Source: Loktanella atrilutea (GTDB taxonomy: Bacteria; Pseudomonadota; Alphaproteobacteria; Rhodobacterales; Rhodobacteraceae). From it: a stretch of 64,000 nucleotides of DNA. A program made the position numbers and the translations under genes. Below, piece by piece: positions 1 through 8,424 of this stretch. Under the pieces are notes generated by a model. It was given only the letters and a program-made list of their open reading frames with translations. It ran no database searches and was not told the origin of the DNA. The DNA lies in the NCBI RefSeq assembly GCF_900128995.1, contig NZ_FQUE01000009.1:62001-126000 (forward strand), given 5' to 3'. Each line of letters opens with the position of its first letter. Position 1 is the stretch's first letter.

Positions 1-646
1 CATAGGCCGGTCCCCGCCCGAGACAGTAAAGGGACGCCCGTTTGTCCAGCGCGGCGCGCAACTCCGGCCAGTCCAACACCACGGCACGGCTCAACGCCTC
101 TGGCAAATCGTGCAAGGCAGCAAGAAGCACCTTGTCCTGCGCCCATTCCGCCAGCAGCCACAACGCCGCTACGCAGGAGTTAACGAAGGTCTTGGTCGCG
201 GCCACACTGTGTTCCGCCCCCGCGTGCAGGTGCAGGGTCCGGTCACATGCGGCGGCAAGTGGCGAGTCAGCCTCGTTTGTCAGCGCAAAGGTCAGCGCCC
301 CGCCCCGCGCCGCCATCTGCGCCACGGCGACAATGTCAGGGCTTTGCCCCGATTGCGACACCGCCACGCAGGCGCCTCTGTCCAGCCGCATCTGCCGGCC
401 ATAGATCGACGATACCGACGGCCCAAGAGACGCGACCGGCACCCCCATCAGGATTTCGGTGGCGTATTTGAAGCAGGACGCGGCATGATCCGACGATCCC
501 CGTGCCGCCGTCAATAGAAAGGCCGGATCGCGATCGCGCAGCGCGGACCCGGCGTCAGCCATTGTCGTGCCGCCCGCGGCCAGCAGTTGCGCCACGGCCT
601 GCGGTATATCCCTGATCTCGCCGTACATCTTTGTCTGCAGCGCCAT
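1..646 (-). CDS. SIS-domain sugar isomerase/deaminase (GlmS/NagB-II-like), 3' part beyond window
   Basis: Leftward gene cut by the window edge; 215 residues are visible from an ATG at 646. Seen: a sugar-isomerase (SIS) core with ARGSSDHAA near residue 48, SQSGQSPD near 97 and EHSVAATKTF near 143. These are the phosphosugar-binding loops of the isomerase half of GlmS and of the free-standing NagB-II/AgaS deaminases. There is no N-terminal glutaminase domain, so it is more likely a glucosamine-6-phosphate deaminase/isomerase than a synthase (family knowledge). It starts 10 bp after the GntR gene, which follows the kinase in a 4-bp overlap, so all three form one leftward operon. Inferred role: last step of amino-sugar catabolism, to fructose-6-phosphate. 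Confidence 0.85.
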   Translation of the reverse strand, partial: MALQTKMYGEIRDIPQAVAQLLAAGGTTMADAGSALRDRDPAFLLTAARGSSDHAASCFKYATEILMGVPVASLGPSVSSIYGRQMRLDRGACVAVSQSGQSPDIVAVAQMAARGGALTFALTNEADSPLAAACDRTLHLHAGAEHSVAATKTFVNSCVAALWLLAEWAQDKVLLAALHDLPEALSRAVVLDWPELRAALDKRASLYCLGRGPAY

Positions 647-656
647 GGCGGCCCCT

Positions 657-1415
657 TCAATCCTGTGACAGTCGCAGTTCCGCGACGAAGTTATAGGCAT
701 CACCCCGGTAGACCGACCGCGTGAACTCCGCCACGCCCCCGTCCTCCAGATAGGAAATTCGCTCGATTCGCAGCCCGGCCGCGCCGGTCGCCACCTGCAG
801 CAGCGTTGCGTCCTCGGCGCCAAGGTTCACAGCCGAAATCTTCTGCAAGGCCCTGACCGGACGGTGACCGTCCTCTGCCAGAACGGCATAGAGCGAGGTC
901 GTCACCTGTCCGGGATCCGGCAGCAGGGCAAGCGGCAGGGTCGCCTGCTCGATCGCCAGGGGACGGTCATCCGCCAGCCGCAGGCGGGCCAACCGCGCGA
1001 CGCGGTCTTCCTGCCGCAGGCCGAGGGCAATGACCTCATCCGGGGACGGGTCATGCACACCACGCCCCAACCACCGGGTCGTCGTCGTCAAACCGCGCCG
1101 GGCCATGTCCTCGGTGAACGAGGTCAGACGTGACATGGATTGTTCAAGTCGGACTGGGGCGGCCGCCACGAAGGATCCCGCGCCCTGTTTTTGCACGATC
1201 AGACCGTCGCGAACGAGCATCTGCACGGCGCGGCGCACTGTCACGCGCGACAAGGCGGTCAGTTGCGCAATTTCGCGTTCCGGCGGCAGGGTGCTGCCGG
1301 GCGGCAAAAGGCCCTGCGTCATCGCTTCGGTCAGCCGCTGAAACAACTGCGCGTAAAGTGGCCCGTTGCGGACCGACTGCCACTGGTCCGGCGCGAGGAA
1401 GGCCGCGATGTTCAC
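657..1415 (-). CDS. GntR/HutC-family transcriptional regulator (wHTH + UTRA)
   Basis: About 252 residues. The GTG at 1415 is chosen because it overlaps the kinase stop as GTGA; the reading frame stays open further upstream, but that would run into kinase coding sequence. Residues about 15-75 are a GntR winged helix (LPPEREIAQLTALSRVTVRR), and the rest is a UTRA ligand-binding domain ending in a sheet-rich segment (FTRSVYRGDAYNF). HutC-subfamily members usually repress sugar or amino-sugar genes and bind a phosphorylated sugar (family knowledge). It lies between a BadF kinase and a SIS enzyme and faces murQ. The AGGTAT pairs at 2264-2280 and 2365-2381 are its likely operators (inference). Confidence 0.9.
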   Translation of the reverse strand: MNIAAFLAPDQWQSVRNGPLYAQLFQRLTEAMTQGLLPPGSTLPPEREIAQLTALSRVTVRRAVQMLVRDGLIVQKQGAGSFVAAAPVRLEQSMSRLTSFTEDMARRGLTTTTRWLGRGVHDPSPDEVIALGLRQEDRVARLARLRLADDRPLAIEQATLPLALLPDPGQVTTSLYAVLAEDGHRPVRALQKISAVNLGAEDATLLQVATGAAGLRIERISYLEDGGVAEFTRSVYRGDAYNFVAELRLSQD

Positions 1416-2260
1416 GCGGCCCCCTTCGCCAACAAAAATGCGCCGTCGAGGGCCGATCCCTGCGGCGCCACGAACTGCCGCCCGTCCCGCGCCAACAGAT
1501 CGTGGTAGCGGGGACCAAGCCCGCCGATCAGGCACAGCGGCATGCTGTCATCATGGCCAAGGGCCAAGAGAGCGCGTTCCAACCAGTCCGCCCCCTGCGC
1601 CACAATCGCCCGCGCCGCCGGATCGTCGGCCTCCAGTACGACCGGCGCCAGTTTGCCGTAGTCCGCGGGACGGGCGGTCGCGGCGAAACGGACGATGGCG
1701 GTGGGGTCGTCGTCGAACCGGGCCAGCAGCGCCTGTGCCATGGCGCCGCGCGGTGTCAGGCCATCCACCGCTTCCAGCGTCGCGGCCAGCCCCGCCCGGC
1801 CGATCCAGGCGGCGGACCCATTGTCCGACACCTGCAGCCCCCAACCGCCGACGGAGGTCACGACGCCGTTCCGCTTCAGACCCACGAAGCTCCCAGTCCC
1901 GAGCGCCAGCACCGCGCCGTCCTGCGGACCCAGCGCCCCCGCGACCGTCGTCGGCATGTCGCCGGTCACGGTACAACGTTTCATCGGCATCCGCGCCGCC
2001 ACGGCCCGGCACACATCGTCAGAGATCGCCCCCGCGAGGCCCAGGTGACCGATCGCCTCGGGCAAGGCACCGGAAACAGCATCGGAAATAAGCGACAGGG
2101 CATTCAGGATGTTTGCGCAGGCCCCATCGAAGTCCGAGGTCACGTTGGAGGGCCCGCCCTCTGCCCGCGCTAGAACCGCGCCGTCCGCGGACCACAGGGC
2201 GACGCGGCAGCCGGTTCCGCCACCGTCCACGCCAAGGTAAAGAGGTTCGCTCGCCGTCAT
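1412..2260 (-). CDS. BadF/BadG/BcrA/BcrD-family amino-sugar kinase (GlcNAc/MurNAc kinase-like)
   Basis: 282 residues of the ASKHA fold. The phosphate-1 motif LGVDGGGTGCRV is at residues 9-20, and a second glycine-rich loop (LALGTGSFVGLK) lies near residue 117. The family includes mammalian-type N-acetylglucosamine kinase and bacterial MurK, which phosphorylates MurNAc and GlcNAc (family knowledge). Beside murQ and an ABC importer rather than a PTS, the likely job is ATP-dependent phosphorylation of imported MurNAc/GlcNAc in the cytoplasm. First gene of the leftward operon; its ATG at 2260 lies at the edge of the shared divergent promoter region. Glucosamine kinase is an alternative. Confidence 0.85.
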   Translation of the reverse strand: MTASEPLYLGVDGGGTGCRVALWSADGAVLARAEGGPSNVTSDFDGACANILNALSLISDAVSGALPEAIGHLGLAGAISDDVCRAVAARMPMKRCTVTGDMPTTVAGALGPQDGAVLALGTGSFVGLKRNGVVTSVGGWGLQVSDNGSAAWIGRAGLAATLEAVDGLTPRGAMAQALLARFDDDPTAIVRFAATARPADYGKLAPVVLEADDPAARAIVAQGADWLERALLALGHDDSMPLCLIGGLGPRYHDLLARDGRQFVAPQGSALDGAFLLAKGAA

Positions 2261-2263
2261 GCC

Positions 2264-2280
2264 ATACCTTTATAATACCT
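2264..2280. promoter_or_regulatory. Candidate operator pair on the kinase side
   Basis: ATACCT occurs at 2264-2269 and 2275-2280, exactly 11 bp apart and immediately upstream of the kinase ATG. It is the reverse complement of the AGGTAT pair on the murQ side. One-turn spacing suits cooperative binding by a dimeric GntR protein. The repeats are seen directly; the regulator assignment is inference. Confidence 0.5.
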
Positions 2281-2364
2281 TTGGCGGCGAACAAATCCCA
2301 ATTCGGCCCCCAGAACCGGATTTTCGAAGCGACACGTCGCACGATCAGAAAGAATCTGGACAAG

Positions 2365-2381
2365 AGGTATCTGAAAGGTAT
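2365..2381. promoter_or_regulatory. Candidate operator pair on the murQ side
   Basis: AGGTAT at 2365-2370 and 2376-2381, again 11 bp apart and inverted relative to the pair at 2264-2280. It sits just upstream of the AAAGGAG ribosome-binding site of murQ, where a bound repressor would block the rightward transcript. Confidence 0.5.
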
Positions 2382-2406
2382 TACTGACCACAAAGGAGAG
2401 TGTCAC

Positions 2407-3294
2407 ATGGCCCTGCCCCGGACCGAAGCCCGCACGACCGACGAGACCGCGATTGACCGTCTGGATGGGGCCGCCGCGCTGACACGCATGATCGACGTTC
2501 AGATCGAGAGCCTCGCCACGTTACGCGCGGTCCTGCCTGCGCTTGATGCTGCCGCCGACCTGGTGGCGGAAACCCTGCGCGGCAGCGGCCGGCTCGTCTA
2601 TGCCGCGGCAGGATCTTCGGGCCTGATGGCGCTGGCTGATGCCAGCGAACTGCCGGGTACCTTTGGAATCGATCCCGATCGTATCGCCATCCGCATGGCG
2701 GGCGGCATCCCGACCGATGCCCGGATGCCCGGCGATACAGAGGATCTGGTCGACGCCGGTCTGACGCTCCGTCCCGGTGACCTGCTGATTGCCATATCGG
2801 CCAGCGGCAGTACCCGCTGGGCGGTCGATGCCGCTGCGCGGGCCCGCGCCGATGGCGTGCCAGTGATCGGCATCGCGAACAATCCGGATACCCCCCTCTT
2901 GCAAACGGCGACCGTCGCAATTTGCCTCGCAACCCCGCCGGAGGTGCTGGCCGGATCGACACGCATGGGGGCGGGCACTGCGCAGAAGGCGGCGCTGAAC
3001 CTGATCTCGACCCTTGCAGGCGTGCGGCTGGGCCATGTGCACGACGGCGATATGGTCAACCTGCGCGTCGACAATGCAAAGCTGCGAAACCGGGCAGCCC
3101 GGATCGTCGCCCATATCGCGCGCGTCAGCGATGCTGTGGCGACCCAGTCCCTGAACGCCGCCCGTTACGACACCAAGACGGCCTGTCTTATCGCCGCCGG
3201 GGCCTCGCCTGCCGCGGCCATTGAACTTCTGACCCGACACCAAGGCCACCTGCGACCGGCGCTGGCGGCCCTGCAAGACCAAGATGCCCGCTAG
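2407..3294 (+). CDS. murQ: N-acetylmuramic acid 6-phosphate etherase
   Basis: 295 residues. The ATG at 2407 follows AAAGGAG with good spacing; the open frame extends further upstream but is not needed. MurQ hallmarks: AAGSSGLMALADASELPGTF (residues about 63-82) with the catalytic-type Glu, SASGSTRWAVDAA in the second SIS loop, and PPEVLAGSTRMGAGTAQKAA. It cleaves the D-lactyl ether of MurNAc-6-P, giving GlcNAc-6-P and D-lactate in the cytoplasm. It heads an operon with the ABC importer that follows 36 bp downstream, so imported muramic acid is the probable substrate. nagA is not in this window. Confidence 0.92.
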   Translation: MALPRTEARTTDETAIDRLDGAAALTRMIDVQIESLATLRAVLPALDAAADLVAETLRGSGRLVYAAAGSSGLMALADASELPGTFGIDPDRIAIRMAGGIPTDARMPGDTEDLVDAGLTLRPGDLLIAISASGSTRWAVDAAARARADGVPVIGIANNPDTPLLQTATVAICLATPPEVLAGSTRMGAGTAQKAALNLISTLAGVRLGHVHDGDMVNLRVDNAKLRNRAARIVAHIARVSDAVATQSLNAARYDTKTACLIAAGASPAAAIELLTRHQGHLRPALAALQDQDAR

Positions 3295-3330
3295 AACGGG
3301 CCTGCCATCTTCAACACCTGGGAGACGACA

Positions 3331-4584
3331 ATGAACTACCGTACCTTCACGGCCACGCTGCTGGCCTCGACCTTGCTTGCGGGCTCCGCCATGGCGCAGG
3401 ACGTCACGCTGACCATCGAAAGCTGGCGCAACGACGACCTGTCGATCTGGCAGGACCAGATCATCCCGGCGTTCGAGGCGAGCCACCCCGGCATCAAGCT
3501 GAATTTCGCCCCCTCCGCGCCCGCGGAATACAACGCCGTCCTGAACTCCAAGCTCGACGCCGGATCGGCGGGCGACCTGATCACCTGCCGGCCCTTCGAC
3601 GCCTCGCTGGCGCTTTACGACGGCGGCAAGCTGGCCGATCTGACCGATCTGCCGGGCATGGCCAACTTCTCTGACGTGGCGAAATCCGGCTGGTCCACCG
3701 ACGACGGCAGTGCCACCTTCTGCGTGCCGATGGCGAGCGTGATCCACGGCTTCATCTACAACAAGGACGCCTTCGCGGAGCTGGGGCTGCAAGAGCCCAA
3801 AACCGTCGACGAGTTCTTCGCCGTGCTCGACAAGATCAAGGAGGACGGCACCTACATCCCGATGGCGATGGGCACCAACGACCAGTGGGAAGCCGCCACG
3901 ATGGGCTACCAGAACATCGGCCCGAACTACTGGAAGGGCGAGGACGGCCGCACCGCGCTGATCAAGGGCGAGCAGAAGCTGACCGACGCCGACTGGGTCG
4001 CCCCGTTCGAGCAACTGGCCCGCTGGAAGGGCTACCTCGGCGAGGGGTTCGAGGCACAGACCTACCCCGACAGCCAGAACCTCTTTACCCTCGGCCGTGC
4101 TGCAATCTATCCCGCCGGTTCGTGGGAGATCTCGGGCTTCAACGGCCTCGCCGATTTCGAGATGGGGGCTTTCCCGCCGCCCGTTCCGAACGAGGGCGAC
4201 GAGTGCTACATCTCGGACCATGTCGACATCGCGATCGGCATGAACAAGGCCACGGAACACCCCGAAGAGACGAGGACGTTTCTAGATTGGGTCGCGTCGC
4301 CCGAGTTCGCCAAACTCTATGCCAACGCCCTGCCTGGCTTCTTCCCGCTGTCCAACGAGGCGGTGGAACTGGACGACCCGCTAGCGCAGGAGTTCGTGAG
4401 CTGGCGTGACGAGTGCAAGTCGACGATCCGGTCCACCTACCAGATCCTGTCCCGCGGCACCCCGAACCTGGAAAACGAGACTTGGAACGCCTCCGCCCAG
4501 GTGATCAAGGGCGAAGAGTCGCCGCAGGACGCCGCCGCGCGCCTGCAGCAGGGCCTTGAGTCCTGGTATACGCCCGGTCAGTAA
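3331..4584 (+). CDS. Sugar ABC transporter substrate-binding protein (family 1)
   Basis: 417 residues with a Sec signal peptide (LLASTLLAGSAMAQ, cleavage about residue 22). It has the architecture of family 1 extracellular solute-binding proteins: VTLTIESWRNDD at the mature N-terminus, an early hinge strand, and a ligand-cleft segment near RAAIYPAGSWEISGF. It delivers sugar to the two permeases that follow. Co-transcription with murQ suggests an amino sugar or muropeptide sugar (inference). A strong hairpin follows the stop codon before the permease genes. Confidence 0.9.
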   Translation: MNYRTFTATLLASTLLAGSAMAQDVTLTIESWRNDDLSIWQDQIIPAFEASHPGIKLNFAPSAPAEYNAVLNSKLDAGSAGDLITCRPFDASLALYDGGKLADLTDLPGMANFSDVAKSGWSTDDGSATFCVPMASVIHGFIYNKDAFAELGLQEPKTVDEFFAVLDKIKEDGTYIPMAMGTNDQWEAATMGYQNIGPNYWKGEDGRTALIKGEQKLTDADWVAPFEQLARWKGYLGEGFEAQTYPDSQNLFTLGRAAIYPAGSWEISGFNGLADFEMGAFPPPVPNEGDECYISDHVDIAIGMNKATEHPEETRTFLDWVASPEFAKLYANALPGFFPLSNEAVELDDPLAQEFVSWRDECKSTIRSTYQILSRGTPNLENETWNASAQVIKGEESPQDAAARLQQGLESWYTPGQ

Positions 4585-4593
4585 GTGCACCCC

Positions 4594-4617
4594 GGCCCCG
4601 GCGTCTGCGCCGGGGCC
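4594..4617 (+). other. Intercistronic RNA hairpin after the binding-protein gene
   Basis: Perfect 9-bp arms GGCCCCGGC (4594-4602) and GCCGGGGCC (4609-4617) around a 6-nt loop, directly between the SBP stop and the permease ATG. There is no U run, so it is more likely an RNA-stabilising or partial-termination element raising SBP expression over the permeases than a full terminator (inference from SBP operons generally). Confidence 0.65.
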
Positions 4618-4636
4618 ATCTATCCGAAAGGCCCCA

Positions 4637-5554
4637 ATGACCGATCGCCCCCGCCGCCGCTGGCACATCGCCGTGTTCCTGGCCCCCGCGGTGCTGGTCT
4701 ACACGGCCATCATGATCATCCCTTTGTTCGACACGCTGCGGCTCGCGCTTTTCAACAAGGGTGATGACGGCGCCGTCTTCGTCGGCCTGCGCAATTTCGC
4801 CACGCTCTTCGGCGATCCCAACTGGTCGCGGCAGTTCTGGAACGCGCTGATCAACAACTGCTGGTTCTTCGTGATCCACATGCTCGTGCAGAATCCCATC
4901 GGCATCGCGCTGGCGGCGATCCTGTCCAATCCCCGGCTGCGGTTCGCGGGCCTTTACCGCACCGCAATCTTCGTCCCCACGATCCTGAGCTTCGTCATCG
5001 TGGGCTTCGCGTGGAAGCTGATCCTCTCACCCATCTGGGGCATCGCGCCGAACATGCTGGACGCGGTGGGGCTGAAATCCCTGTTCTCGCCTTGGCTGGG
5101 CAAGGAAAGCTCGGCCCTGACTACGCTCGCGCTGATCTCGGTCTGGCAGTTCGTCGGCATCCCGATGATGCTGATCTACGCCGCCCTGCTGTCGATCCCC
5201 GACGAGGTGCTGGAGGCCGCGGAATGCGACGGCATCACCGGCTGGGCGGCCTTCTGGAAGATCAAGCTGCCACTGATCCTGCCCTCCATCGGCATCATCT
5301 CGATCCTGACTTTCGTGGCGAACTTCAATGCCTTCGACCTGATCTATGCCGCGCAGGGCACACTGGCGGGGCCGGATTTCTCCTCCGACATCCTCGGCAC
5401 CTTCCTCTACCGCACCTTCTTCGGCTTCCAGCTGCAGCTGGGCGATCCCTACATGGGATCGGCCATCGCGAGTGCGATGTTCGGCGTCATCCTGATCGGC
5501 GTGTGCCTGTATCTCTTCGGGATCCAGACGCGCATCCGCCGCTACCAGTTCTGA
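4637..5554 (+). CDS. Sugar ABC transporter permease (MalF type)
   Basis: About 305 residues from the ATG at 4637; a longer upstream frame overlaps the SBP gene and hairpin and is rejected. Six predicted membrane spans, starting HIAVFLAPAVLVYTAIM. The EAA loop for ATPase contact is EAAECDGITGWAAFWKIKLP around residues 193-212. It pairs with the next permease, 7 bp downstream, to form the inner-membrane channel of the importer. Confidence 0.9.
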   Translation: MTDRPRRRWHIAVFLAPAVLVYTAIMIIPLFDTLRLALFNKGDDGAVFVGLRNFATLFGDPNWSRQFWNALINNCWFFVIHMLVQNPIGIALAAILSNPRLRFAGLYRTAIFVPTILSFVIVGFAWKLILSPIWGIAPNMLDAVGLKSLFSPWLGKESSALTTLALISVWQFVGIPMMLIYAALLSIPDEVLEAAECDGITGWAAFWKIKLPLILPSIGIISILTFVANFNAFDLIYAAQGTLAGPDFSSDILGTFLYRTFFGFQLQLGDPYMGSAIASAMFGVILIGVCLYLFGIQTRIRRYQF

Positions 5555-5561
5555 GAGGCCC

Positions 5562-6401
5562 ATGAGCACCGCGCGCAGCCATCCCCTGAACACCGCCGCC
5601 GCCCATGCGGCGCTGATCATCTACACGCTGATCGCGCTGTTCCCGGTCTTCGTCATCGTTGTCAACAGCTTCAAGGCGCGCAAGGCGATCTTCCGCGAAC
5701 CGCTGGCGCTGCCCGATGCCGAGAGCTTCTCGCTGATTGGCTACCAGACGGTGATGAAGCAGGGCGACTTCTTCGGCTACTTCCAGAACTCGATGATCGT
5801 GACCGTGGTCGCGCTGTTCTTCATCCTGCTGTTCGGCGCCATGGCCGCGTTCGCGCTGGCGGAATACCGGTTCAAGGGCAACACGCTGATGGGGCTCTAC
5901 CTCGCGCTCGGCATCATGATCCCGATCCGCATCGGCACGGTGGCGATCCTGCAGATGATGGTGGCGACGGGGCTGGTGAACACGCTCTGGGCGCTGATCC
6001 TCGTCTATACCGCGCAAGGTTTGCCGCTCGCCGTCTTCATCCTGTCGGAGTTCATGCGCCAGGTCTCGGACGACCTGAAGAACGCCGGCCGCATCGACGG
6101 CCTGTCCGAATACGCGATCTTCTTCCGCCTCGTGCTGCCGCTGGTGCGGCCCGCGATGGCGACGGTGGCGGTCTTCAACATGATCCCGATCTGGAACGAC
6201 CTCTGGTTTCCCCTGATCCTCGCCCCGGCGGAGGAAGTGAAGACCCTCACCCTCGGGTCCCAGGTCTTCATCGGGCAGTTCGTCACCGACTGGAACGCGG
6301 TGCTGTCGGCGCTGAGCCTCGCGATCCTGCCGGTCATGGTGCTCTACGTCATCTTCTCGCGCCAGCTGATCCGGGGCATCACATCGGGAGCCGTGAAATG
6401 A
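5562..6401 (+). CDS. Sugar ABC transporter permease (MalG type)
   Basis: 279 residues and six predicted spans. The EAA-type loop is NAGRIDGLSEYAIFFRLVLP near residues 170-190. Second half of the inner-membrane channel. Its stop overlaps the ATG of the Gfo/Idh gene by 4 bp (ATGA), which indicates translational coupling. Confidence 0.9.
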   Translation: MSTARSHPLNTAAAHAALIIYTLIALFPVFVIVVNSFKARKAIFREPLALPDAESFSLIGYQTVMKQGDFFGYFQNSMIVTVVALFFILLFGAMAAFALAEYRFKGNTLMGLYLALGIMIPIRIGTVAILQMMVATGLVNTLWALILVYTAQGLPLAVFILSEFMRQVSDDLKNAGRIDGLSEYAIFFRLVLPLVRPAMATVAVFNMIPIWNDLWFPLILAPAEEVKTLTLGSQVFIGQFVTDWNAVLSALSLAILPVMVLYVIFSRQLIRGITSGAVK

Positions 6402-7426
6402 GAGTGCTGATCGCCGGTCTGGGCAACATGGGGCGCTGCCACGCGCTGGCCCACCATCACCACCCCGACGCGCAGATCGTGGGGCTCGTTAACCGATCGC
6501 CCGTCGATCTGCCCGCCGAGTTGCGAGAGTATCCCCTGTTCAGCGACTACGCGGAGGCCTTGGCGCAGACCCGGCCCGATCTGGTCGTCGTCGCCACCTA
6601 TTCCGACAGCCACGCCGACTATGCCATCGCTGCGATGGAGGCGGGGGCGCATGTCTTCGTCGAGAAACCCCTCGCCACCTCCGTCGATGACGCCCGGCGG
6701 GTCGTCGCTGCGGCAGAGCAGCTGAACCGCAAGCTGGGCGTCGGCTACATCCTGCGGCACCATCCCAGCTGGCAGCGCCTGATCTCAGAGGCGCGGGGTC
6801 TGGGCGGGCCCTACGTGTTCCGCCTGAACCTCAACCAGCAATCCACCGGCCCCACGTGGGAGACGCACAAGGCGCTGATGCAGACGACCTCGCCCATCGT
6901 GGACTGCGGCGTGCACTACGTAGACGTCATGTGCCAGATCACCGACTCCCAGCCCGTCCGCGTCAACGGCATGGGCCTGCGCCTGTCGGACGAGCTGCCG
7001 GAGGGGATGTACAATTACGGCCAGTTCCAGGTCGTCTTCGACGATGGCTCCGTCGGCTGGTACGAGGCCGGCTGGGGCCCGATGATGAGCGAGACGGCGA
7101 GTTTCGTGAAGGACATCGTCTCGCCCACCGGCTCCGTTTCGATCACCGAGGGCAACAAGGGCCGGTCCGACGACGTGGACGGCCACACGAAGGTCGGCGC
7201 GATCCTCGTCCACCGTCCTGCAGGCGACGAGACGATCCAGATGCCCGACGAACCCGGCCACCAGGCGCTCTGCGACGCGGAACAGGCATGGATCATCGAC
7301 GCCATCGCCCAAGACGTCGACCTGACCCGCCACATGGCCGACGCCGTGCAATCGCTGGCAATCTGCCTTGCTGCCGACCATTCGATCCGCACGGGCTATC
7401 CCGTCGCCCTCAAGGATGCCCCATGA
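6398..7426 (+). CDS. Gfo/Idh/MocA-family NAD(P)-dependent oxidoreductase
   Basis: 342 residues. N-terminal Rossmann fold with AGLGNMGRCHALAH at residues 6-19, the family EKP motif (FVEKPLATSVDDA) near residue 88, and a C-terminal alpha/beta substrate domain with IVDCGVHYVDVMCQ supplying the usual Asp/His pair. Such enzymes oxidise, reduce or epimerise sugars and inositols. Lying between the permeases and the ATPase, in 4-bp overlaps on both sides, it probably acts on the imported sugar or its lactyl/keto derivative; the exact reaction cannot be read from the sequence. Confidence 0.85.
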   Translation: MRVLIAGLGNMGRCHALAHHHHPDAQIVGLVNRSPVDLPAELREYPLFSDYAEALAQTRPDLVVVATYSDSHADYAIAAMEAGAHVFVEKPLATSVDDARRVVAAAEQLNRKLGVGYILRHHPSWQRLISEARGLGGPYVFRLNLNQQSTGPTWETHKALMQTTSPIVDCGVHYVDVMCQITDSQPVRVNGMGLRLSDELPEGMYNYGQFQVVFDDGSVGWYEAGWGPMMSETASFVKDIVSPTGSVSITEGNKGRSDDVDGHTKVGAILVHRPAGDETIQMPDEPGHQALCDAEQAWIIDAIAQDVDLTRHMADAVQSLAICLAADHSIRTGYPVALKDAP

Positions 7427-8424
7427 CCGAAACCAGCCTGAAACTCGACCGCGTCAGCAAGGCCTTCGGTACCGTCAAGGTGCTGCACGACATCGACCTC
7501 GACGTCCAGAAAGGCGAGTTCGTCGTCTTCGTCGGCCCCTCCGGCTGCGGCAAGTCCACACTGCTGCGCGTCATAGCGGGGCTGGAGGATGCGACCTCCG
7601 GCACGGTCGAGATCGCAGGTCAGCGCGTCAACACCGTGCCGCCCGCGAAACGCGGCATCGCGATGGTGTTCCAAAGCTACGCGCTCTATCCCCACCTCAA
7701 TGTCGCCGACAACATGACGCTGGGGTTGAAGCAAGAAGGGGCGTCGAAGAGCATGATCACCGAACGGCTGGCCGAAGCGGTGCGGATCCTTAACCTCGAC
7801 CCCTACCTCATCCGCCGTCCGGCGGAACTGTCCGGCGGCCAGCGCCAGCGCGTCGCGATCGGGCGGGCCATCGTGCGCCAGCCGCAGCTTTTCCTCTTCG
7901 ACGAACCGCTGTCGAACCTCGACGCGGCCCTGCGGATGAACACCCGGATCGAGATCGCGCAACTGCACCGCACACTGGGGACGACGATGATCTACGTCAC
8001 CCATGATCAGACCGAGGCGATGACCCTCGCCGACCGCATCGTCGTCCTGCGCGACGGCCGAGTCGAACAGGTCGGATCGCCCATGGAGCTTTACAACAAT
8101 CCCGCCAATCGCTTCGTGGCCGGTTTTCTGGGTGCGCCGGCGATGAACTTCCTGACCCCGCCAGACGACGCCCCGGACGGGGCAGAACTTGGAATCCGAC
8201 CGGAGGATTTGCGCCTCGACCCCGAAGGTGCGCTTCAGGGCACTGTCACCCACGTCGAACGGCTGGGCGGCGACACCAATATCGTCGTGCAGACCCGCCC
8301 CGAAGAGATGGCGACGATCCGCGTCTTCGGCCAGCACCCGGCCCGGGTCGGCGACACCGTGGGCCTCGCCTACGATCCCGCCAAGAGCTTCCTGTTCGCG
8401 CCCGACGGACGCCGCCTGCGCTAG
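7423..8424 (+). CDS. Sugar ABC transporter ATP-binding protein (MsmK/UgpC type)
   Basis: 333 residues from the ATG at 7423, overlapping the previous stop (ATGA). Walker A GPSGCGKST (about residues 37-45), Q-loop VFQSYALYPHL, signature LSGGQRQRVAIGRA, Walker B LFLFDEPLSNLD, switch His in YVTHDQTEA, and a C-terminal OB-fold (TOBE) domain. It energises the importer encoded upstream and is the last gene of the murQ operon. Confidence 0.93.
   Translation: MTETSLKLDRVSKAFGTVKVLHDIDLDVQKGEFVVFVGPSGCGKSTLLRVIAGLEDATSGTVEIAGQRVNTVPPAKRGIAMVFQSYALYPHLNVADNMTLGLKQEGASKSMITERLAEAVRILNLDPYLIRRPAELSGGQRQRVAIGRAIVRQPQLFLFDEPLSNLDAALRMNTRIEIAQLHRTLGTTMIYVTHDQTEAMTLADRIVVLRDGRVEQVGSPMELYNNPANRFVAGFLGAPAMNFLTPPDDAPDGAELGIRPEDLRLDPEGALQGTVTHVERLGGDTNIVVQTRPEEMATIRVFGQHPARVGDTVGLAYDPAKSFLFAPDGRRLR

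Noticed and set aside
2521-4260. 579-codon minus-strand frame opposite murQ and the SBP gene
   Set aside because: No domain similarity; murQ and the SBP have textbook motifs on the plus strand.
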